Source: Rhodeus uyekii | Taxonomy: Eukaryota > Chordata > Actinopteri > Cypriniformes > Acheilognathidae | Direction: 5' to 3' | NCBI GenBank assembly: GCA_037043235.1 | Contig: JAWRVZ010000101.1 | Span: forward strand, 1,680,001 to 1,744,000 | DNA: 64,000 nucleotides | Shown: piece by piece, positions 10,621 through 22,102 of the stretch | Position numbering within the stretch: position 1 is the first letter of the stretch | Layout: every line of letters starts with the position of its first letter | Translations under genes and position numbers: made by a program | Notes under the pieces: generated by a model | What the model saw: the letters and a program-made list of their open reading frames with translations, nothing else | Database searches by the model: none | Told to the model about the DNA's origin: nothing

Positions 10621-11480
10621 ACTAGTGGCTCGCTTACCAGACATGCATGAGGGAGCTGGTAAATGGATTATACTGCTGGAAGGGGAAACAATGGGGAAGA
10701 CGTTGGCCATTGGAGATATTAAAGCACTGTTCGCCAAAAGTGTGGGAGGAACCAAGACAAATGAGATTCTGATGGACGCAGGCTTGACGGTTGTAGCTGG
10801 AAAACACAAATATGGATGCGGTTGCCTTCGATCAACACCAACAAAGATTATGGCAGACACTACGAAGGATGTACCCCATGAAAATTGATCCAAAGCTGTT
10901 GAAAGGAGAACCTCTTGGAGAAACAGACAGCCCAGTCTCATACATTCAACGCTAACTAAGGATCCTGAGGGGGATGTGATATTGACAACACTGTTTAGAA
11001 CTGCCATTTTAGACGCCATGCCCCCAGCAGTGCAAATCAGGTTGGAAGATGTGGTGGGATTGAACAAAAAGACATCTGACGAATTCTGTGAACATGTGAC
11101 ACATGCCGTGGAACAATATAGGAAGACTGAACACAAGTTATAGAATCAAGAATGTGAACTACAGAGGAAGCTGGCTCAAATGCAATTGGAGGAGCTGACC
11201 AACAAAAAGAAGAAGATACAAGCTCCTTTAAAGAGTGAGGAGGAGCAGAAAACAACAATGACTCTTGCAAGTCTTCCAGAACCAAAAACACAAGCACCAG
11301 CAACCCTACCGGTGCAAGCTCCTATGAGGACAACGATACCTACACCTATGCCTAGCAATCCTATGACAATGGCAGTGCCAATGACTGTTCCGGCCAATCA
11401 GAATGTGCCCATGCCTACAGGAGCAAGGCAGCAGCCTAACATGCCAATTGTGATCTACATCCCAGAAATAGCAGGAACTT
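10621..11480 (+). pseudogene. Endogenous retrovirus-like gag relic, broken
   Basis: Capsid-like sequence begins with LVARLPDMHEGAGKW and GDIKALFAKSVGG, shifts frame near 10870, and resumes with TLFRTAILDAMPP...RLEDVVG, a region resembling the capsid C-terminal domain of gamma/epsilon-type retroviruses. A lysine- and glutamine-rich coiled segment and a proline-rich tail follow (about 11160-11480). At least two frameshifts and one stop (near 11140) are visible. No pol or env is present in the window. It is a non-functional relic. Confidence 0.6.
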
Positions 11481-11803
11481 GAATTATTATTATATTATAT
11501 ATATAGCGCTTTTTACAATGTAGATTGTTTCAAAGCAGCTTTACAGGAAAAACAATATAAACAAAGTTTGTTTGGCTGAACAGCAGCCCCAAAAGAGCAG
11601 GTGAATCAATACAATTGATGAATTTTAAGTGTTAAGTTTCCCCAACTGAGCAAGCCATAGGCGACAGCGTCAAGGAACCAAAACTCCGGCAGGTGACGTA
11701 ACGAATGAAGAATAGAATGGAGAAAAAACCTTGGGAGAATCCAGGCTCAGTCGGGGGACCAGTTCTCCTCTGGCCAACAGCCAAACAGTGCATGATTATT
11801 ATT

Positions 11804-13007
11804 AGGGATGAGCGAGTACAGCATTATCTGTATCTGTATCTGTATCTGTTAACCATATGAATTATCTGTATCTGTACTCGGACTGGGCGTGGCCAAACCC
11901 GGAAATGGGCGGGATTTAACCAGGAAGCTGTACCTACTATGTTGTTTTTAATCATGCAATTGATTTGGGTCGATTAGAAATTGTTATATTTATTGCTGAT
12001 TAGAAAACTATTTACATGACAGCATCGGCATTGAGCTTCATATCAAAGGTTTTGATCACAAGAACAAACAAACTATATAAAATAAGTTTTGCAACAATGA
12101 ATACAACACATGCGGTTGGAATTATGAAGAAAAATTTAATGAACAAGAGTTTTCATTTAAACATAACTTTCTTTTTTTAACTTTTAATTTTTTATGATCA
12201 GTGTGATTTTTTTTAAATAATTTCCACGCCAGGTATGCGTGTGTGTGAGTGAGTGAGTAAGAGAGAGAGAGAGAGAGAGACAGAGAGAGACTGTGTGTTC
12301 TATGGATCAAATAGTCTGACGTTGTTTTTAAAATCTGCATTTATTGTGTATGAAATACAGCAAGAAAGTGTCATACACTTAGTGCGTGAAGTTAAACACT
12401 CGTTAAAGCCAGCAGACGGTTAAAAAAAATATCTCCGACAGGCAGAGACGCAACGACAGTCGCATACTACCGAGCAAACCCCACGTTTACCAGAACTATA
12501 CTGGCTAATAAGTAAGTACTACAAACAAATTGAAATAAAAAACAAATCTAAAGCTGAAGAAACCCTAAACCATAGGTGTCAAACTCCCGGCCCTGCGTGT
12601 TATTATGTCCGGCCCGCGAGATCATTTTATTAATGGCCCGCGAGATGGCCCGCGCTCCAGCTGCCGCGCCGAACACTTCCTGTATTAATCAAGTCTAGCT
12701 TATGGCTTATGATGCTTCGCGCTCGAGCTACCACCCTGCCCTAAACGTTAACGGAAAAGACCCGCGAACCTGAGTGACCGAGAGAGAAAGACACCTGTTC
12801 TCGTCTCAGCGATCTGTGTGTGAATGAGCAGGGCGGAGCCGCGGTACGCAGGAAATTGGCAAGCAGACACTCAGCTGCCCAATGAGGATTTTTATTCAAT
12901 CCGAGCACAGATAATGACTCGTATTACTCGTATAATACTCGTACTCGGCAAAAGTGCATTATCCGTACCGGATACTCGTTTCAGCCGAGTATCCGGCTCA
13001 ACTCTAA
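11804..13007. mobile_element. hAT-like MITE inside the LINE 3'UTR
   Basis: Begins AGGGATGAGCGAGTACAGC and ends CCGGCTCAACTCTAA. Flanks are TTATTATT (11796-11803) and TTATTATA (13008-13015), an 8-bp duplication with one mismatch, as hAT elements make. The related copy at 49634-50622 has a perfect 8-bp duplication. It carries (GA)n near 12260 and a further nested element at 12570. Confidence 0.8.
12570..12738. mobile_element. Small hAT-like MITE nested in the MITE
   Basis: Absent from the sister copy at 49634-50622. Flanked by CCCTAAA on both sides (12563-12569 and 12739-12745). Starts CCATAGGTGTCAAACTCCCG and ends CACCCTG, matching hAT-style CAGGG/GTCAAAC termini. Confidence 0.75.
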
Positions 13008-14025
13008 TTATTATACAACAATTCAAGTCCAATATGAAGTCCAATTTGGTCCGGTTAGAGATGGGTTCATGATCGTCACAGGGGAGGGTCCAGTAGAGTC
13101 ACGGTCTCCGCAGACACTTCAGGGCAGTGCTGTGCTCGTGTCCAGTTGCAGGTCCTTCATCTGATCTGGATACGGCCCGGATCCAGCTGACCACGGTAAC
13201 CTCGGAATAAACAGAGACCAATATCAGCGTAGATGCCATTCTTCTTCTGATGTATCGAGTACATCAGGTGTTATGGGAATGTTCCCGGTTCCGGCTTATC
13301 TAAATTATGCAGCCTAACAATCATTTTACATGATTTGGATTAAAAAAGTATGTATAATGTGTTATGTGTATGCCAGGTTGAAGAGATGTGTTTTTAGTCT
13401 ACATTTAAACTGACAGAGTGTGTCTGCTTCCCGAACTGTATTAGGAAGACTGTTCCAGAGTTTAGGAGCTAAATAGGAAAAGGATCGACCGCCAGCAGTT
13501 GACTTTGATATTCTAGGTATTATAAGCTGGTCAGTATTTTGGGATCGCAATAGACGTGAAGGACTATAATGTGTTAAGAGATCGCTCAAGTACTGTGGAA
13601 CTAAACCATTTAATGCTTTGTAAGTAATTAGCAAGATTTTAAAATGTATTCGGTGTTTAATAGGAAGCCAGTGCAAGTTTGACAGAACTGGGCTAATATG
13701 CTCATACTTCCTGGTTCTAGTAAGAACTCGAGCTGCTGCATTTTGGACCAGCTGGAATTTGTTTATTAAGCGTGCAGGGCAACCACCTAGTAAAGCATTA
13801 CAATAATCTAGCCTTGAACTCATGAACTAACTTTTCCGCATTTGTCTTAGAGAGCATATGTCGCAATTTAGATATATTTTTAAGATGGAAGAATGCCGTT
13901 TTACAGATGCTAGAAACATGGCTTTCAAATGAAAGATTGGTATCAAAGAGCACACCCAGGTTTCTAACTGACGACGAAGACTTGACAGAGCAGCCATCGA
14001 GTGTTAGGCAGTAGTCTAGATTAGA

Positions 14026-17000
14026 ATGCTTAGCAGATTATCCTCACTCAATGGCTGGATGTCTAAGTGGTGCCCGCGGAATAACATAGGGTTCATAGAC
14101 AATTGGAAAAGTTTTTGGGGCAGACCTGACCTGTTGAAAAGAGATGGTATTCATCCCACCTGGGATGGTGCCGTTCTTCTCTCTAGTAATTTGGCACAAA
14201 GTCTTAGAGCTAAACCTTGACTAACTGGGGTCCAGGTCAGGAAGCAGACAAACTGGCTAAACCGACCGTCTACTAGCTGTCTCACGTCACAGAGGTCAGA
14301 AAAATTCCAACACATAGAGACTATTTCACCTAGATATCATCCTATAGAGACTGTGTCTGTTCCCCGAATTAGCAAATACAAAAAATTCTCAACACAGTTT
14401 AAGGGTAAAATTTTTATTGATTTACAAACAACTAAGAACGGATATAACACAAATGAACAAATGATAAAGCTTGGTTTACTGAATATACAATCCCTTTCCT
14501 CAAAAGCACTTGTTGTAAATGATATGATTACAGATCATAAACTAGATGTGCTGTTTTTGACAGAAACTTGGCTAAAACCAGACGATTATATTACTTTAAA
14601 TGAGACCACCCCTCAAGATTACTGTTATAAACATGAGCCTCGTCTGAAAGGTAAAGGAGGAGGTGTTGCTGTAATTTATAATAACACGATCAGTACTGCT
14701 CAAAGGTCTAATTTGAAATATAATTCTTTTGAAGTGATGGTCCTTAATGTAAAATTATCTAGTGCAAGTAATAATTCCTGTTTAACTTTTGTGCTGGCTA
14801 TTCTATACAGGCCACCAGGGCACCATACAGACTTTATCAAAGAATTTGCTGATTTTCTCTCAAGATTAGTAATGTCTGCAGATAAAGTCATAATTGTCGG
14901 TGATTTTAATATCCATGTAGATAATGAAAAAGACGCATTGGGATTGGCATTTAGAGACATCTTAAACTCTATTGGAGTTACACAACATGTATCAGGACCC
15001 ACTCATTCTCGTAATCATACTTTAGATCTAATATTGTCATATGGGATCAATGTTGATACTGTTCAAATTCTGCAGCAGAGCGATGACATCTCAGATCATT
15101 ACTTAGTTGCGTGTAGATTACCTTTAGCCAAAGTCGAAAAACTAACTCCCTGTTATAAATATAGTAGAACTATCACTCCTAACACAAAAGATAGCTTTAT
15201 AAATAATCTTTTAGAGAAATCTTTTAAAGAAAATAGTCCAACACAGTGGTACAACTAGCACACACGGGCCCTCAAGAGAGCAGCCAGAAAAATGGAGTGG
15301 AGCTGGAAAAAAACTAAGCTTGAGGTTTTTCGCATTTCATGGAAAGACAGCTCTATTGCATTCAGAAAGGCCTTAAAATCCGCTAGATCTGCTTACTTTT
15401 CTACCCTCTTAGAAGAAAACAAATACAACCCTAGGTATTTATTTGATACAGTGACTAAACTAACAAGAAATAAAGCCTCAACCCCAGATGCTTTAAAACA
15501 GCACAGCAGTAATGACTTCATGGACTTCTTTACTTGCAAAATTCATAATATTAGAGAGAAAATTATAACCGTCTACTACAATATCACAAAATACAGTAAA
15601 TTTTAGTGTCCCTGAAGAAAAATTCCACTCCTTCATTGCTATTGGGGAGGAAGAATTATCTAAACTCGTTAAATCATCAAAATTAACAACATGTATGCTA
15701 AACCCGATACCAACTAAGCTACTGAAAGAGATGCTTCCAGAAATCATAGATCCTCTTCTTAATATTGTTAATTCATCTTTGTCATTAGAGTTACTAATGA
15801 TTTGCTCTTATCATCCGATCGTGGTTGTATCTCTCTGTTAGTGTTACTGGACCTTAGTGCTGCATTTGATACAATTGACCACAAAATCCTTCTGAATAGA
15901 CTTGAAAATTATATTGGCATTAGTGGAGTTGCATTAGCCTGGTTCAAATCATACTTATCTGACCGTTATCAGTTTGTAGCAGTAAATGAGGAGATGTCAT
16001 ATCGGTCACAAGTTCAGTATGGAGTTCCTCAAGGTTCAGTGTTAGGACCATTGCTTTTCACCCTGTACATGCTTCCTTTGGGTGCAGTTATTAGGAAGCA
16101 TGGCATTAGCTTTCATTGTTACGCTGATGATACTCAGCTCTATATTTCTTCTCATCCGGATGAAACAAACAAATTCACTAAATTAACAGAATGCATAACC
16201 GATATAAAAAATTGGATGACTAATAACTTTCTACTGCTTAATTCTGAAAAAACAGAGATTCTAATTATTAGACCAAAAAGTTCAGCGCGTAATAATCTAG
16301 ACTACTGCCTAACACTCAATGGCTGTTCTGTCAAGTCTTCGTCGTCAGTTAGAAACCTGGGTGTGCTCTTTGATACCAATCTTTCATTTGAAAGCCATGT
16401 TTCTAGCATCTGTAAAACGGCATTCTTCCATCTTAAAAATATATCTAAATTGCGACATATGCTCTCTAAGACGAATGCGGAAAAGTTAGTTCATGCGTTC
16501 ATGAGTTCAAGGCAAGATTATTGTAATGCTCTACTAGGTGGTTGCCCTGCACGCTTAATAAACAAATTCCAGCTGGTCCAAAATGCAGCAGCTCGAGTTC
16601 TTACTAGAACCAGGAAATATGAGCATATTAGCCCAGTTCTGTCAAACCTGCACTGGCTTCCTATTAATCACCGAATACATTTTAAAATCTTGCTAATTAC
16701 TTACAAAGCATTAAATGGTTTAGCTCCCCAGTACTTGAGCGATCTCTTAACACATTATAGTCCTTCACGTCTATTGCGATCCCAAAATACTGACCAGCTT
16801 ATAATACCTAGAATATCAAAGTCAACTGCTGGCGGTCGATCCTTTTCCTATTTAGCTCCTAAACTCTGGAACAGTCTTCCTAATACAGTTCGGGAAGCAG
16901 ACACACTCTGTCAGTTTAAATCTAGACTAAAAACACATCTTTTCAACCTGGCATACACAACACATTATACATACATTTTAATCCAAATCATGTAAAATGA

Positions 17001-17112
17001 TTGTTAGGCTGCATAATTTAGATAAGCCGGAACCGAGAACATTCCCATAACACCTGATGTACTCGATACATCAGAAGAAGAATGGCATCTACGCTGATAT
17101 TGTTCTCTGTTT
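14026..17112 (+). mobile_element. L2-group LINE copy A, ORF1 end and broken ORF2
   Basis: Begins inside ORF1 ([15 protein letters not shown] at 14030). ORF2 follows: an apurinic endonuclease-like domain at 14353-15258 with [15 protein letters not shown] and a SDDISDH triad region, then RT at 15802-16995 with LLDLSAAFDTIDH, QGSVLGPLLF and YADDTQLY (catalytic YADD). The two are separated by stops near 15256 and 15606 and by a deletion near 15786. The 3'UTR is interrupted at 17112 by an LTR element and resumes at 19365. Confidence 0.9.
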
Positions 17113-17486
17113 TGTGGCAGGTCGAATGAGGACAAATAGGCAGCTTTGTAGTGCACACGTTCCCAACGGGTGTTTATTAAACAAAAGAGTGATAAATCAA
17201 CAAAGTAATACTGTCTTCCCGGATTCGTGACGTGCAGGTGGTGGTAGGTCTCTGGCGTTCGGAGCTCAGCCTTCGCTGGATTCTAGGGGAGCAGAGAAAA
17301 GAGTAAGCACAGTTAGCATGCAGCGGCTCAGAACTCGCTCACCCTTCCTTCCTCCTTCTCTGCTTAAATCCTCTCCCCTTAACGCGATCCAGGTGTGGCC
17401 CATTAGTGCCTACACCTGGCTGCTGATTGCCTGAGGGGAAGCAATTACCGGGCGACGCTGAAGCTTTACTCTGGGTACTTGCCACA
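17113..17486 (-). repeat. 3' LTR of the gypsy element
   Basis: 374 bp with termini TGTGGCA...TGCCACA. It is nearly identical to 18987-19360. In minus sense it is preceded by a purine tract (AGGGGGGGGGAG, 17487-17500), the expected plus-strand primer site. Target duplication GTTT lies at 17109-17112 and 19361-19364. Confidence 0.9.
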
Positions 17487-17507
17487 CTCCCCCCCCCTAA
17501 GCGTCGT

Positions 17508-18125
17508 CCATGTCCACTGATCCACACCCACCTGAAGCCAAAGTGTGGCTAGCAAGTTGCATTGTACATCGAGCTACACCACGGGGAGCACCCGAAAGGC
17601 AAGTGTGGGTAGAGGGGAAGCGTGTGAAAGCTATCCTGGACTCGGGCAGTGCGGTAAGCCTAGTCCAACCCCAGGTCGTCAAACCCCGTCCAGACGGCAA
17701 GTCGTCCATCCCCATCACCTGTGTCCATGGGGATACGCGTTACGTGCCCGCATTCTCCACCACTGTGGCAGGTCGAATGAGGACAAATAGGCAGCTTTTG
17801 TTTAATAAACACCCGTTGGGAACGTGTGCACTACAAAGCTGCCTATTTGTCCTCATTCGACCTGCCACAGTGGTGGAGAATGCGGGCACGTAACGCGTAT
17901 CCCCATGGACACAGGTGATGGGGATGGACGACTTGCCGTCTGGACGGGGTTTGACGACCTGGGGTTGGACTAGGCTTACCGCACTGCCCGAGTCCAGGAT
18001 AGCTTTCACACGCTTCCCCTCTACCCACACTTGCCTTTCGGGTGCTCCCCGTGGTGTAGCTCGATGTACAATGCAACTTGCTAGCCACACTTTGGCTTCA
18101 GGTGGGTGTGGATCAGTGGGCATGG
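17508..18125. repeat. Near-perfect palindrome, two 291-bp arms
   Basis: Arm 17508-17798 is the reverse complement of 17835-18125 with about one visible mismatch (TGTCC against TGCCC near the outer end). The arms contain the Gag end, the protease segment with DSGS, the primer-site region and 33 bp of LTR end. The 36-bp spacer (17799-17834) is LTR sequence. Confidence 0.9.
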
Positions 18126-18900
18126 GCTCATCCCGTGGCGTGGAGGCTGCTGGCTTGTTAAACGGTTTCCAGGTTTCTTCCGTTGTTCGTCTCGGTGGGG
18201 TTGACCTCCGGGGGAACCGGGTTGTTCTCTCTCCAGCATCTCGGGCTTGGGCTGCCTCTGCCAGCTCCATCGCCTCTACGAGGGCTGCAAGGGTGGTAGG
18301 ATTCCTCATACCGACCGCTTTCCGATGTACACGGGGTAACGCACGTAGCAGGCGGTCCACTACTACCCTTTCGGCTACCTGGCCAGCCGTAGGATTCCCA
18401 GACAGCAGCCAAAGTTGGGCCAAACGTGACAGCTGGGCCGCTTGAACTCGTGCGGGAACCTGTGGGTCATACATCCATTCATGGAAGTGTTGGGCAGCAC
18501 ACACTGGAGAAAGGCCCACTCGTGCCAAAATTTCCTGTTTTAAATTGGCATATGACTCATTGGCCGGGGTCGGGAGAGAATAGTAGGCTCGTTGCGCTTC
18601 TCCTGAAAGGAGTGGGGCTAATATGCGGGCCCACTCATTTTCCTCCCATCCTTCACGAGCAGCGATGACTTCAAACGTGTGCAAGTATGCTTCCACATCA
18701 TCTTGATCTGTTAATTTTTTAAGCAGCTGCTGGGCTTGGACACAGGGATCAGGGAGGGGTACGTGTCTGGCAGCCCCTAACCTCATCTGTTCAAGCGCAT
18801 GCTCCATACGCTCTTGTTGGCCCGCGAGTTGTTCCACAAACTGCTGTTGGCGGATGCTGACTTCGGTAAGTCGCTGGATTACCTCCTCCATCTGTCTCAC
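17835..18900 (-). CDS. Gypsy Gag with truncated aspartic protease
   Basis: A frame of about 355 element-derived codons starts MRQMEEVIQRLTEVS with an N-terminal coiled coil (about 1-45), then a capsid-like core with DVEAYLHTFEVIAAREGWEE and a helical region near 165-220 (LWLLSGN...ALVEAMELAE) that resembles the SCAN-like part of Gmr1-type gypsy capsids. A retropepsin start follows (VKAILDSGSAVSLVQP, catalytic D-S-G). It is truncated after GDTRYVPA, where the palindrome junction falls; the frame then runs into antisense LTR sequence. No zinc knuckle is seen. It could make Gag particles but not a complete protease. Confidence 0.8.
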
Positions 18901-18986
18901 AGAAAGGTAAACAAGGTAAATACTGCTTCAGTACACCCCAAACGAATGTCCTCATTCAAAAAAAATCTGCCTGCATTCTCCACCAC

Positions 18987-19360
18987 TGTGGCAGGTCGAA
19001 TGAGGACAAATAGGCAGCTTTGTAGTGCACACGTTCCCAACGGGTGTTTATTAAACAAAAGAGTGATAAATCAACAAAGTAATACTGTCTTCCCGGATTC
19101 GTGACGTGCAGGTGGTGGTAGGTCTCTGGCGTTCGGAGCTCAGCCTTCGCTGGATTCTAGGGGAGCAGAGAAAAGAGTAAGCACAGTTAGCATGCAGCGG
19201 CTCAGAACTCGCTCACCCTTCCTTCCTCCTTCTCTGCTTAAATCCTCTCCCCTTAACGCGATCCAGGTGTGGCCCATTAGTGCCTACACCTGGCTGCTGA
19301 TTGCCTGAGGGGAAGCAATTACCGGGCGACGCTGAAGCTTTACTCTGGGTACTTGCCACA
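18987..19360 (-). repeat. 5' LTR of the gypsy element
   Basis: 374 bp, same termini as the 3' LTR. The primer-site-like sequence follows immediately in minus sense. Confidence 0.9.
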
Positions 19361-19364
19361 GTTT

Positions 19365-19880
19365 ATTCCGAGGTTACCGTGGTCAGCCGGATCCGGGCCG
19401 TATCCAGATCAGATGAAGGACCTGGACACGAGCACAGCACTGCCCTGGGGTGTCTGCGGAGACCGTGACTCTACTGGACCCTCCCCTGTGACGATCATGA
19501 ACCCATCTCTAACCGGACCAAATTGGACTTCATATTGGACTTGAATTGTTGTCAATATAATAATCATGTACTGTTTGGCTTTGGCCAGAGGAGAACTGGT
19601 CCCCCGACTGAGCCTGGTTTCTCCCAAGGTTTTTTCTCCATTCTATTCTTCATTCGTTACGTCACCTGCCGGAGTTTTGGTTCCTTGCCGCTGTCGCCTA
19701 TGGCTTGCTCAGTTGGGGAAACTTAACACTTAAAATTCATCAATTGTATTGATTCGCCTGCTCTTTTGGGGCTTCTGTTCAGCCAAACAAACTTTGTTTA
19801 TATTGTTTTTCCTGTAAAGCTGCTTTGAAACAATCTACATTGTAAAAAGCGCTATATAAATAAAGGTGACTTGACTTGAC
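19365..19880 (+). mobile_element. LINE copy A, 3'UTR and tail (continuation)
   Basis: Resumes with GTTTATTCCGAGG after the LTR insert and runs to AGCGCTATATAAATAAAGG then TGACTTGACTTGAC at 19880. The short TTGAC repeats are the 3' terminus that primes integration in this LINE group. Confidence 0.9.
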
Positions 19881-21635
19881 TTTGTCATTAGGATACGTAC
19901 CAAAAACCTTTAAACTAGCCGTAATTAAATTGCTTATTAAAAAACCACAACTAGAAAAGGCAGTATCTTCACAACTATGTTCCTTTCTAGAAAGAAACAG
20001 CATCTACGAGGATTTCCAGTCAGGATTTAGACCATATCATAGCACTGAGACTGCTCTCATTAGAGTTACAAATGATTTGCTTTTATCATCCGATTGTGGT
20101 TGAATCTCTCTGTTAGTGTTACTGGACCTTAGTGCTGCATTTGATACAATCGACCACAAAATCCTTCTAAATAGACTTGAAAACTATGTTGGCATTAGTG
20201 GAGTTGCATTAGCCTGGTTAAAATCGTACTTATCTGACCGTTATCAGTTTGTAGCAGTAAATGAGGAGATGTCATATCGATCACGGGTTCAGTATGGAGT
20301 TCCTCAAGGTTCAGTACTAGGACCATTGCTTTTCACCCTGTACATGCTTCCTTTGGGTGCAATTATTAGGAAGCATGGCATTAGCTTTCACTGTTGCGCT
20401 GATGATACTCAGCTCTATATTTCTTCTCATCCTGATGAAACGAACCAATTCACTAAATTAACAGAATGCATAACTGATATAAAAAAATTGGATGACTAAT
20501 AACTTTCTACTGCTTAATTCTGAAAAAACAGATTCTAATTATTAAACCAAAAAGTTCAGCACATAATAATCTAGACTACTGCCTAATACTCGATGGCTGT
20601 TCTGTCAAGTCTTCGTCGTCAGTTAGAAACCTGGGTGTGCTCTTTGATACCAATCTTTCATTTGAAAGCCACGTTTCTAGCATCTGTAAAACGGCATTCT
20701 TCCATCTTAAAAATATATCTAAATTGCGACATATGCTCTCAAAGACAAATGCGGAAAAGTTAGTTCATGAGTTCAAGGCTAGATTATTGTAATGCTTTAC
20801 TAGGTGGTTGCCCTGCACGCTTAATAAACAAATTCCAGCTGGTCCAAAATGCAGCAGCTCGAGTTCTTACTAGAACCAGGAAATATGAGCATATTAGCCC
20901 AGTTCTGTCAAACCTGCACTGGCTTCCTATTAAACACCGAATACATTTTAAAATCTTGCTAATGACTTACAAAGCATTAAATGGTTTAGTTCCACAGTAC
21001 TTGAGCGATCTCTTAACACATTATAGTCTTTCAACAATAGTCCTTTCACATCTCTTCAACCTGGCATACACATAACACATTATACATACATTTTAATCCA
21101 AATCATGTAAAATGATTGTTAGGCTGCATAATTTAGGTCAGCCGGAACTGGGAACATTCCCATAACATCTGATGTACTCGATACATCAGAAGAAGAATAG
21201 CATCTACGCTGATATTGGTCTCTGTTTATTCCGAGGTTACCGTGGTCAGCCGGATCCGGGCCGTATCCAGATCAGATGAAGGACCTGCACCTGGACACGA
21301 GCACAGCACTGCCCTGGGGTGTCTGCGGAGACCGTGACTCTACTAGACCCTCCCCTGTGACGATCATGAACCCATCTCTAACCGGACCAAATTAGAATTA
21401 ATATTAGACTTGAATTATCAATATAATAATCAAACTATCAATCAAATCAATCAATAATCATAACTTAGCACTTAATATTCATCAATTGTATTAATTTGCC
21501 TGCTCTTTTAAGGCTGCCGTTCAGACAAACAAACTTTGTTTATAATGTTTTCATGTGACCACTGTAAAGCTGCTTTGAAACAATCTGTATTGTAAAAAGC
21601 GCTATATAAATAAAGGTGACTTGACTTGACTTGAC
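19881..21635 (+). mobile_element. L2-group LINE copy B, truncated ORF2 and tail
   Basis: Starts mid-ORF2 at TTTGTCATTAGGATACG, directly after the tail of copy A. RT blocks LLDLSAAFDTIDH, QGSVLGPLLF and CADDTQLY are present (YADD altered to CADD, a catalytic-box change). Relative to the copy at 58400 it has a roughly 63-bp internal deletion near 19953, a stop at 20102 and a frameshift near 20490. It ends in TTGAC repeats at 21635. Confidence 0.9.
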
Positions 21636-22102
21636 AAATGTAGGTGGGGAATTGATTGGATGGTTTGCTATGTGTTGATCTCATGTGATTGACAGGTTGG
21701 GCCGTCCTTATTATCAGAGGATAGAAGAGATGTTGCTGCGAGAAGGAGAAGTTATTATGATTAAAGATTACCAGCTACATGAATAAGAAAAAAAATCAAT
21801 AACGTCTCTTTCCACATTGTTAAAACAACAATTGCTAAATCACACAGCTCAAGTTACTTTAATATAGCTCTTCATTTATATGCAGTGTCAGACAGTGTCT
21901 CGTTTAAAAAACTGTAATGTGTTTCATTTGTTGAATCACTGAATAATGTTGAAGTGGAATTATCTGTATGAAGTATTTTTCATCGTAATCCCTTTTTCCC
22001 CCCAGATCTGATCCTCATAGCAATCACTGCTTCTTTCACATGCTTCAATCATTCCTTCATTCAGGCAGAAGACAGGCATAATGACTGAAAGCTGTTGTAA
22101 AG

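Larger units (their letters stand above)
11482..14020 (-). mobile_element. L2-group LINE, 3' half, minus strand, split by a hAT insertion
   Basis: Minus-strand RT C-terminus at 13362-13823 (SRLDYCNALLGGCPARLINK...) followed by the 3'UTR and the tail (AGCGCTATATA) near 11500. The LINE sequence is continuous when 11804-13007 is removed. Same family as the copies at 14026, 19881 and 58400. It ends head to head against the next copy at about 14021. Confidence 0.85.
17113..19360 (-). mobile_element. Gypsy-type LTR retrotransposon with palindrome replacing pol
   Basis: Minus-sense order: 5' LTR (19360-18987), primer-site-like GTGGTGGAGAATGCAGG (18986-18970), gag-protease frame (18900-17885), an inverted repeat (17835-18125 against 17508-17798) with a 36-bp loop made of LTR sequence, a polypurine tract, then the 3' LTR (17486-17113). 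No RT, RNase H or integrase is present. It inserted in the 3'UTR of LINE copy A with a 4-bp GTTT duplication, so it is younger than that LINE. LTR similarity suggests recent insertion. Confidence 0.85.

Noticed and set aside
10330..11136. 268-codon minus-strand frame
   Set aside because: Antisense to the gag relic; no recognisable domain.
17510..17893. Plus-strand 127-codon frame with a protease DSG motif
   Set aside because: It is the inverted palindrome arm copying the minus-strand gag-protease frame, not a second gene.
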